Source: Flavobacteriales bacterium
GTDB lineage: Bacteria > Bacteroidota > Bacteroidia > Flavobacteriales_D > Crocinitomicaceae
Assembly: GCA_947474675.1 (NCBI GenBank)
Contig: CANJKA010000024.1
Location: 1 to 40,078, forward strand
DNA length: 40,078 bases
Direction of reading: 5' to 3'
Part shown: one piece after another, positions 16,723 through 23,230 of the stretch
How positions within the stretch are numbered: the stretch's first letter is position 1
Layout of the letters: every line of letters begins with the position of its first letter
Position numbers and translations under genes: made by a program
Notes under the pieces: generated by a model
The model's database searches: none
Told to the model about the DNA's origin: nothing
Seen by the model: only the letters and a program-made list of their open reading frames with translations

Positions 16723-17967
16723 TTAACCGATTACGCCGGCGGCAACCGTACTGTTTGTGTTTTCATTTATTAAAATAAATGCTCCTGTTTTTCTATTCTT
16801 TCTAAATGAATCAAAACTGACTGTTTCTGCGGTTTTGATTCGAACATTACAGAAATCATTTAAATTCATTGTTCCATCACTTTCTAAATCTTTGAATGAA
16901 TGAATGTCAATTTTACTTTCAATTTCTTTTAAAACTGCTTTAGTTCTAAAACTGTTTTGTTGAAACAATAATTTTTGACCTTCTTTAAAAGATGAATTAT
17001 CCATCCAACAAATTGTTGCATTCACCTCTTTTTCAGTCGATGGTAACTGGGAAAATGGGACAATTGTACTTCCTCGACTTACATCAATATTATCTTTTAA
17101 ATGAAGAATGATTGGTTCTGAAGCAAAAGCCTCTTCAACTTCAACACCATTTCGTTCTATTTTTGAGATTTCTGAAATAATTTCTGAAGGAAAAATTTGA
17201 ATTGCATCTCCTTTTTTGAAAGAACCACTCAATACACTTCCAGCATACCCTCGGTAATCATGCAATTCTTCTGTTTGTGGACGAATCACATATTGAACTT
17301 GAAAACGAGAATCCTTAATTTCTGTATCTTCAATGATCTCTACGTTTTCTAAAAACTCCATCAATGAAGGACCTTTAAACCAAGTCATTTTATCAGATGA
17401 TTTTACGACATTATCTCCCGCTAATGCACTCGCAGGAAGAAAAGAAATTTTATTCAATTTTAAAGGAATCGCAAATTCATTGTAATCCGCTTCAATTTGA
17501 TTAAAAACAGCTTCGTCGTAATTCACCAAATCCATTTTATTGATACAAACCAAAACATGAGGAATCCCTAGAATTGAAGAAATTATACTGTGACGCTTAG
17601 TTTGATCAGTAATTCCATTTCTTGCATCTACTAAAATAATTGCTAAATCTGCATTCGATGCTCCAGTAAACATGTTTCTAGTATACTGCGTATGTCCAGG
17701 AGTATCAGCAATAATAAATTTACGTTTTTCAGTACTGAAATATTTATACGCAACGTCAATTGTAATTCCTTGCTCTCTTTCTGCTCTCAAACCATCAGTC
17801 AACAAAGCTAAATCGATATCTGCATCAATCCCTGTTGTTTTACTTTGCTTTGTCAATGTTTCGATTATATCAGTCGAAATTGAATCACTATCGAATAATA
17901 AACGTCCGATTAGGGTGCTTTTCCCGTCATCTACGTTTCCTGCTGTGAAAAATCTTAATAAATCCAT
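16723..17967 (-). CDS. cysN: Sulfate adenylyltransferase subunit 1 (GTPase)
   Basis: 414 residues, somewhat shorter than the E. coli protein because it starts directly at the GTPase core. With CysD it forms ATP sulfurylase, coupling GTP hydrolysis to synthesis of APS from ATP and sulfate. The GTPase motifs are G1 in GNVDDGKST (10-18), the switch region in REQGITIDVAYKYF, G3 in DTPGH, G4 in NKMD, and SAL. These are followed by EF-Tu-like beta-barrel domains II and III. There is no C-terminal APS kinase (CysC) fusion, consistent with the APS-reductase type of CysH in this operon. The gene lies 116 bases downstream of cysD, with several hairpins in the gap. Confidence 0.95.
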   Translation of the reverse strand: MDLLRFFTAGNVDDGKSTLIGRLLFDSDSISTDIIETLTKQSKTTGIDADIDLALLTDGLRAEREQGITIDVAYKYFSTEKRKFIIADTPGHTQYTRNMFTGASNADLAIILVDARNGITDQTKRHSIISSILGIPHVLVCINKMDLVNYDEAVFNQIEADYNEFAIPLKLNKISFLPASALAGDNVVKSSDKMTWFKGPSLMEFLENVEIIEDTEIKDSRFQVQYVIRPQTEELHDYRGYAGSVLSGSFKKGDAIQIFPSEIISEISKIERNGVEVEEAFASEPIILHLKDNIDVSRGSTIVPFSQLPSTEKEVNATICWMDNSSFKEGQKLLFQQNSFRTKAVLKEIESKIDIHSFKDLESDGTMNLNDFCNVRIKTAETVSFDSFRKNRKTGAFILINENTNSTVAAGVIG

Positions 17968-18098
17968 TTTTTATAATATTTATAATATTTACAGTTGAGA
18001 CACAATATCTTGTGTCTCTAGCGAATCATTCGCAATCCTTTTTCGGACAGGTCTCGACCTGTCCCTGCGGCGGATATTTTTTTTTAAAAATATCCGCC
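17968..18098 (-). repeat. Series of four stem-loops at the cysD-cysN junction
   Basis: The hairpins are GAGACACAA/TTGTGTCTC (17997-18018), GCGAAT/ATTCGC (18021-18033), GGACAGGT/ACCTGTCC (18045-18064), and a 13-bp perfect stem GGCGGATATTTTT/AAAAATATCCGCC (18069-18098). The last one includes the final CysD codons (GGYF and stop) in its arm. They may protect or terminate part of the operon mRNA. Confidence 0.8.
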
Positions 18099-18986
18099 TT
18101 TTTTTCTATCTTCCATTGCTGCTTCACTTACTCTATCATCCATTCGTGTAGCTCCACGCTCACTAATTTTTGATTCTTTCAACTCTGCTATGATTTCATC
18201 GACTGTATATGCTTCACTTTCTACCGCTGCAGTACATGTCATATCTCCAACTGTTCTGTATCTTACATTTCTTGTAACCAATACATCTGAATCATCTAAT
18301 GTTAAAAATTCATTGTTTGCCATTAATTGTCCTGCATCTGTTAAAACACATTCTCGGGAATGGGTGAAATAAATTGGAGGTAATTGAATATTTTCACGTT
18401 TGATATAATTCCAAATATCTAACTCGGTCCAGTTACTAATGGGGAAAACTCTAACATTCTCACCTTTATCAACCTTTCCGTTGTATATACTCCAAAGTTC
18501 TGGACGCTGTTTCTTAGGATCCCATTGACCGAATTCATCACGAACTGAAAATATTCTTTCTTTTGCTCTAGCTTTTTCTTCGTCTCTTCTAGCACCACCA
18601 ATGCAAGCATCGAATTCAAATTCAGAAATAACATCTAATAGTGTATAGGTTTGTAAACCATTTCTGCTAGGAAACTTACCTTTTCCATCTACCAAATTTC
18701 TTTCTTTAATTGTATCTTCAACTTTTCGAACAATTAATTTTTCGCCTAATTCAGCAACTAAATTGTCTCTAAACTCTATTACTTCTGGAGAATTGTGTCC
18801 TGTATCAACATGAACCAAAGGAAAAGGTAATTTCCCTGGACGAAACGCTTTTAATGCTAAATGAACAAGACAAATACTATCTTTTCCTCCGCTGAATAAT
18901 AATGCAGGCTTGTCAAATTGACCAGCAACTTCACGCATGATGTAAATTGCTTCTGCTTCTAATTCGTCTAAATAATTTAATTTCAT
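18084..18986 (-). CDS. cysD: Sulfate adenylyltransferase subunit 2
   Basis: 300 residues from the preferred start at 18986 (MKLNYLDELEAEAIYIMREV), which matches where CysD proteins begin. The longer frame from 19028 would add 14 lysine-rich residues (MKKGFIPKNKKHKN) without family support. It is the catalytic subunit of ATP sulfurylase. The PP-loop SGGKDS lies near residue 30, RRDEEKARAKERIFS and WTELDIWNYI follow, and the conserved C-terminus KKGGYF is intact. It works with CysN, encoded next. The 3' end folds into a 13-bp hairpin with the sequence after the stop codon. A block of 23-bp tandem repeats lies between this gene and cysH upstream. Confidence 0.94.
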   Translation of the reverse strand: MKLNYLDELEAEAIYIMREVAGQFDKPALLFSGGKDSICLVHLALKAFRPGKLPFPLVHVDTGHNSPEVIEFRDNLVAELGEKLIVRKVEDTIKERNLVDGKGKFPSRNGLQTYTLLDVISEFEFDACIGGARRDEEKARAKERIFSVRDEFGQWDPKKQRPELWSIYNGKVDKGENVRVFPISNWTELDIWNYIKRENIQLPPIYFTHSRECVLTDAGQLMANNEFLTLDDSDVLVTRNVRYRTVGDMTCTAAVESEAYTVDEIIAELKESKISERGATRMDDRVSEAAMEDRKKGGYF

Positions 18987-19061
18987 GTTTTTATGTTTTT
19001 TATTTTTTGGGATAAATCCCTTTTTCAATTTTCTATACGATTATCATCTGGGGCATCAATG

Positions 19062-19176
19062 GGATGAAACATGGATTGATGCGCTGGATTTGCATGGGAT
19101 GATCCGCGAAATATGAATGGATTGATGCGCGAAATATGCATGGATTGATGTGCGAAATATGCATGGTGTACAGACG
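19062..19176 (-). repeat. Five tandem 23-bp repeats between cysH and cysD
   Basis: Units begin at 19062, 19085, 19108, 19131 and 19154 (the last partial). The best-conserved unit on the plus strand is GAAATATGCATGGATTGATG plus CGC; unit 19085 is the most diverged. There are no spacers, so it is not a CRISPR array. The repeats keep frames open on the minus strand and create two false ORFs. Confidence 0.85.
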
Positions 19177-19190
19177 CGATTAATCGCGTC
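19173..19190. repeat. REP-like palindrome at the cysH 3' end
   Basis: The perfect 18-bp palindrome GACGCGATTAATCGCGTC is followed on the plus strand by TCTAC. On the minus strand the flank reads GTAGA, and its TAG is the cysH stop codon. A related element sits at the same place after the sulfite reductase gene (23209-23230). Confidence 0.8.
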
Positions 19191-19191
19191 T

Positions 19192-19878
19192 CTACCCATG
19201 CAATCCGCATTCCTTTTTATCATTATTTTCCCACCACCATCTACCGGCTCTAAAATCTTCACCTTCTTTAATTTCTCTTGTACATGGCTGACAACCAATA
19301 CTCACAAATCCTTTATCGTGCAATGAATTATAAGGAATATTGTGCTTTTTTATTTCCTCTTTAACTTGATCTAATGACCAATTTAAAATAGGGTGAACCT
19401 TAATTAATTTTCTTTGTTCATCAACTTCTGACATTGACATGTCTTTTCTGTTTTCTGAATGCTCACCTCTTAAACCAGTTATCCAACAGTCAACATTTTG
19501 AAGGGCTCTATTCAAAGGTTCTACTTTACGAATAAAACAACATTCTTTTCTGTTTTCTAGCGAAGTATAAAAACTTAAAGGTCCTTTTTCAGTTACCATA
19601 TTCTCAACTCCTTCGTTCTTTGGAGAAAAAACTTCAATTTTATTTTTGTAACGATCGATTGTTCTATTTAAAACACCGTATGTTTCAGGAAAAAGTCGTC
19701 CTGTATCTAGGGTAAAAACACGAATCGGCAAATTATTCGAAAAAATATGATGAGTAATCACCTGGTCTTCCCAACTTAAACTTGTTGAAAAAGCTGCACG
19801 ATCACCATATTCAGTTGAAATTTTCTGAAGTAATTCTACAACAGATAATTTGTCGATATTTAAATAATTACTGTTCAT
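19192..19878 (-). CDS. cysH: Adenylyl-sulfate (APS) reductase, assimilatory, iron-sulfur type
   Basis: 228 residues. It reduces activated sulfate to sulfite with thioredoxin as donor. The PP-loop-like substrate motif is STSLSWEDQV (31-40). The cluster cysteines Cys113-Cys114 (ECCFIRK) and Cys196/Cys199 (GCQPC) form the CC...CxxC pattern of [4Fe-4S] enzymes that accept APS. PAPS-specific E. coli-type CysH lacks them. The catalytic cysteine is Cys224 in ECGLHG at the C-terminus. No cysC is in the operon, which agrees with direct APS use. The ATG overlaps the stop of the aldo/keto reductase gene by one base (TAATG), so translation is coupled. The stop codon lies in the flank of a palindromic repeat. 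Confidence 0.93.
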   Translation of the reverse strand: MNSNYLNIDKLSVVELLQKISTEYGDRAAFSTSLSWEDQVITHHIFSNNLPIRVFTLDTGRLFPETYGVLNRTIDRYKNKIEVFSPKNEGVENMVTEKGPLSFYTSLENRKECCFIRKVEPLNRALQNVDCWITGLRGEHSENRKDMSMSEVDEQRKLIKVHPILNWSLDQVKEEIKKHNIPYNSLHDKGFVSIGCQPCTREIKEGEDFRAGRWWWENNDKKECGLHG

Positions 19879-20756
19879 TATTTCTTCGTAATGTTATATA
19901 TTCTGTGCCAATCTTCATGTGATAAATTAATTTCACTAGCCGTTGCAGCATTTTTAATTCTATCCTTATTCAAACTACCAATTATTGGAAGTGCACCTAG
20001 TTTATGTATCCAAGCAACAGCTAATTGCTCAATGTTTGAATTATATTTAACTGATAAATCTTCCAAAACTGAACGAATTGCTAAGGCTTCTGAATCGGTA
20101 CCCGTTAAAATTCTTCCACCTGCTAAAGGAGCCCATGCCATTGGTTTAGCGTATTGTTCTTTTATGAAATCCAATCTTCCATCGTGTATTGGAGCTGTAT
20201 TAAACAAATTCAATTCAAAATGATTTGTAACAATATCCAATGAAAAATTAGCTAATTGTTTATGCTGAAACACATTAAATCCTGAAAGTCCAATATGTTT
20301 TATTTTTCCTTTATATACAAGTGTAGTCAAAGCTGAAACAACCTCTTCTGATTTCATTAATGGATCAAAATCATTCAATAGAAAAACATCAATATAATCT
20401 GTTTTCAATTTTCTTAATGAATCATCGACACTTTTATTAATATACTTCTCAGTCAACTGATTATAAATCACTTTTCCTGTACCTTCTTCATTTGACTTGA
20501 ATCCACATTTTGAAAAAAGGACAATATCTTCTCTCTTAACAGATTTATTTTCTAAAACTTGACCAAATAATTCTTCTACTTGTCCTAATCCGTAAGAATT
20601 TGATAAATCAAAAGCATTAATTCCTAATTCCAGACTATAATTCGTTATTTCTTCAATTTTAGCAACGGTTAAATCACTACTTTCAATCCATCTCCAGAAG
20701 CTATAAATAGAATCTGAGATAACAGGACCTGAATCGCTTAAGAATACTTTTTTCAT
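19878..20756 (-). CDS. Aldo/keto reductase-like protein with altered catalytic tetrad
   Basis: 292 residues, with the TIM-barrel aldo/keto reductase fold of the YdhF-like group (NAFDLSNSYG, LGINAFDLS, GKIKHIGLSGFN, ATNHFELN-type strand, GSLNKDRIKNA NADPH-binding end). Of the usual tetrad, Asp50, Tyr55 and Lys83 are in place, but the expected His is Asn128, in LLNDFDPLM where relatives have LLHxPDPLM. The reaction may therefore differ or be slowed. It is embedded between the siroheme/TSUP gene (6-base gap) and cysH (1-base overlap), so it is a true member of the sulfur operon. A step in sulfur, thiol or siroheme metabolism is possible, but I cannot assign one. Confidence 0.85.
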   Translation of the reverse strand: MKKVFLSDSGPVISDSIYSFWRWIESSDLTVAKIEEITNYSLELGINAFDLSNSYGLGQVEELFGQVLENKSVKREDIVLFSKCGFKSNEEGTGKVIYNQLTEKYINKSVDDSLRKLKTDYIDVFLLNDFDPLMKSEEVVSALTTLVYKGKIKHIGLSGFNVFQHKQLANFSLDIVTNHFELNLFNTAPIHDGRLDFIKEQYAKPMAWAPLAGGRILTGTDSEALAIRSVLEDLSVKYNSNIEQLAVAWIHKLGALPIIGSLNKDRIKNAATASEINLSHEDWHRIYNITKK

Positions 20757-20762
20757 TTTATA

Positions 20763-22262
20763 TTATTTTAATATACTTTGAATAATCGTTTTTGAACTAA
20801 TAAGAATTATTAAAACTCCTACCATAATTAATCCTTTTTTTATTGGAATCTTGGTAGAAAAATAGATCGACATTGGTGCCGCTATCATTCCTCCTATCAC
20901 TAAACCAAATATAATTTGCCAATGACCTAACCCTATAAAAACAAAGAAAGTAACAGTACTTGTCAAAGCCACAAAAAATTTCGCCAAATGAGCTGATCCC
21001 ACGGCATATCTAAAACTTCTACCACTAGCTAACAATGAACTTGTCACGATTGGGCCCCATCCTCCTCCTCCGACAGAATCAAAGAATCCACCACAAAAAG
21101 CAATCGGTCCCAATTGTTTGAATTTCTTCGTTTTTTTAGGTGTTTTAAATGTTCTAATAAGAATAATAACCCCTAATACTAAAGTGTATCCTGATATAAA
21201 AGGCTTAATAATAGAAAAATATTCTTTACTCAACATCGAAACAGCTGCTACACCCAATACCGCTCCAATCACACCTGGCCAAACTAAAATTTTAAACATT
21301 TTCATATTAATGTTTTTGAATCGCATATAAACTAAAGATGAAGATCCAGTAGTGAATATCTCAGATGCATGCATACTAGCACTAGCAACAGCTGGAGTTA
21401 TAATTGGTAATCCTAAACTCATCAATAAAGTAGAAACTGTTACACCATAAGCCATACCTAAAGCCCCATCAATCATTTGAGCGATAAAACCAATTAAAAA
21501 ATACCAAGCAATATTTTCATCTAAATTTAACCAAATATCATGTGCTAAATCTTTGACATTCGCAAAAGGTACATAAGACAAACAAATATGACCAATCAGC
21601 ATGCTTAAAATAATCAGAAGTGAGAAAAAAGCTGTTTTTTTAATCCTTTTAATCAACGGTTTTTCAACTACTGGATTTAAAAAAGCTTTCGTTATTTTAT
21701 TTAATGATTTCACTTTAAAGTCAAAATCTCCTTTTAACTTATTTCTAATTTCATTTAAATTCTCTAAAACCTCACTTGTTTCTTCAGGAAACACATCGTT
21801 TAAAGTCTCTTTAATCCTCTTAGCCATCGTAGGAGATTTTCCATTTGTAGAAATCCCTATTTTCAAATCACCTTTTGTAACAATTGATCCTAAATAAAAA
21901 TCACACAACTCTGGCTTATCTGCTGCGTTATACAATATACCTTTGGCATTTACGATCTCTTTTATTTCAGTTGAAGCTTCAATATTGTTCAAAGCGGAAA
22001 TGACCACTTGTTTTCCTTCTAAATAATGCGGGTTAAATGAATCCTGTATTATTTCAACATTTGGAAATGAAACTATATATTCCTTCAATTCGTCAAGAAA
22101 TGTTTCAGCAACTAACGTAACTTTACACTTTGGAGAGTTGGTTAAAACAGCTGTTAATTTTTCTAAAGCTACTCTTCCACCACCGATTACAAGTACATTT
22201 AAATTATTCAGTTTTAAGAAAACTGGAAACAATTCATTTTTATTTGCTTTATCGATACTCAT
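20763..22262 (-). CDS. Fusion of siroheme synthase N-terminal domain and TSUP membrane transporter
   Basis: 499 residues in two parts. Residues 1-~200 are the precorrin-2 dehydrogenase/sirohydrochlorin ferrochelatase domain of CysG/Met8: NAD-binding GGGRVALEK (27-35), the key aspartate in NAADKPELCDF, and STNGKSPTMAKRI. Residues ~215-499 are a TauE/SafE (TSUP) permease with about eight membrane segments and the GFIAQMIDGALGMAYG and GFFDSVGGGGWGP half-repeat signatures. The first half would finish siroheme for sulfite reductase; the second would move sulfate, sulfite or an organosulfur anion across the inner membrane. There is no stop or frameshift between the halves. The SUMT that feeds the first half is encoded just upstream. 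Confidence 0.9.
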   Translation of the reverse strand: MSIDKANKNELFPVFLKLNNLNVLVIGGGRVALEKLTAVLTNSPKCKVTLVAETFLDELKEYIVSFPNVEIIQDSFNPHYLEGKQVVISALNNIEASTEIKEIVNAKGILYNAADKPELCDFYLGSIVTKGDLKIGISTNGKSPTMAKRIKETLNDVFPEETSEVLENLNEIRNKLKGDFDFKVKSLNKITKAFLNPVVEKPLIKRIKKTAFFSLLIILSMLIGHICLSYVPFANVKDLAHDIWLNLDENIAWYFLIGFIAQMIDGALGMAYGVTVSTLLMSLGLPIITPAVASASMHASEIFTTGSSSLVYMRFKNINMKMFKILVWPGVIGAVLGVAAVSMLSKEYFSIIKPFISGYTLVLGVIILIRTFKTPKKTKKFKQLGPIAFCGGFFDSVGGGGWGPIVTSSLLASGRSFRYAVGSAHLAKFFVALTSTVTFFVFIGLGHWQIIFGLVIGGMIAAPMSIYFSTKIPIKKGLIMVGVLIILISSKTIIQSILK

Positions 22263-22347
22263 TATCTTTGTAAACTTGGTTTAATTTTGAATTAATTTTA
22301 CACAACTAATTATTTATAAATAAAATAATTAACTATATTTACATAAA

Positions 22348-23112
22348 CTATTTATTTAAATAATTTTTCAACTCAAAACGATAATCATTTTGTAAATTTA
22401 CTACTTCTCCAAGGACTATGATTGCAGGAGCCTGTATTTTTTCTTCAAAAACTGCATTTTCAATATTTTTAACAGTTCCAAATACACTTCTCTGACTTGG
22501 TAAAGATCCATTACTAATCACAGAAACAGCAACTTCTGACTTCCCTTCAGATTTATATATTTCAACTATTTCCGAAAGTTTCCCTAACCCCATCAATACA
22601 ACTACTGTACCTGTAGATTTTGCAGCTATTTTTAGCTCCGGATTTAAACTTCCATCTGACAATGTACCTGTTAAAACAAAGAAACTATTACTAACCCCTC
22701 TATGCGTAACCGGAATACCAGCTAATGCGGGAACAGAAATTGAACTCGAAATTCCAGGAACAACTGATACTGGTATGCCAAAAGCTTCAACATGCTGAAT
22801 CTCCTCATAACCTCTACCGAAAACAAATGAATCTCCTCCTTTTAAACGCACTGCATGTCCGTACAAAAAAGCCTGATCTACAATCAATTGATTGATTTCT
22901 TCTTGTGAATATGCTTTGAACCCTTTTCTCTTTCCAACAAATATCTTAACTGCATCTGGAGCTAATTCTAACAACTCTTCATTTACCAATGCATCATACA
23001 AAATCACATCTGCTGATTTCAATGCATTTATTCCTTTTAATGTGATTAACTCAATATCTCCTGGCCCAGCTCCAACTAAGGTAACTTTTGGTGTAATTTT
23101 ATTTATATTCAT
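22348..23112 (-). CDS. cobA: Uroporphyrinogen-III C-methyltransferase (SUMT)
   Basis: 254 residues, the length of stand-alone SUMT. It transfers two methyl groups from S-adenosylmethionine to uroporphyrinogen III to give precorrin-2, the siroheme precursor. Conserved blocks are VGAGPGDIELITLKG (13-27), RLKGGDSFVFGRGYEE, VPGISSSISVPALAGIPVTHRG, and VVLMGLGKL near the middle. It corresponds to the C-terminal half of enterobacterial CysG, while the N-terminal half is the next gene of the operon, fused to a transporter. An 85-base AT-rich spacer follows before that gene. The usual symbol in sulfur operons is cobA or cysG. Confidence 0.93.
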   Translation of the reverse strand: MNINKITPKVTLVGAGPGDIELITLKGINALKSADVILYDALVNEELLELAPDAVKIFVGKRKGFKAYSQEEINQLIVDQAFLYGHAVRLKGGDSFVFGRGYEEIQHVEAFGIPVSVVPGISSSISVPALAGIPVTHRGVSNSFFVLTGTLSDGSLNPELKIAAKSTGTVVVLMGLGKLSEIVEIYKSEGKSEVAVSVISNGSLPSQRSVFGTVKNIENAVFEEKIQAPAIIVLGEVVNLQNDYRFELKNYLNK

Positions 23113-23208
23113 CTTAATATGTGTTTTTTAATATTATTAATTATCAATTATTTGTGATTTTTGTTTCGCAAAAATCGTTGTTTTAATCACGATAAATCGT
23201 TCACATAA

Positions 23209-23230
23209 TCGCGATGAATCGCGACTCTAC
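23209..23230. repeat. REP-like palindrome at the sulfite reductase 3' end
   Basis: TCGCGAT-GA-ATCGCGA (23209-23224) is followed by CTCTAC. On the minus strand the flank reads GTAGAG, and its TAG is the stop codon of the sulfite reductase gene. The arrangement matches the palindrome at the end of cysH. Confidence 0.75.

Noticed and set aside
19062..19176. Possible CRISPR array
   Set aside because: Repeats are directly head to tail with no spacers, and no cas genes are in the window.
19025..19298. Two open frames (61 and 80 residues) on the minus strand with His/Ala-rich repeats
   Set aside because: They arise from the 23-bp tandem repeats and overlap the end of cysH in another frame; periodic sequence keeps the frames open.
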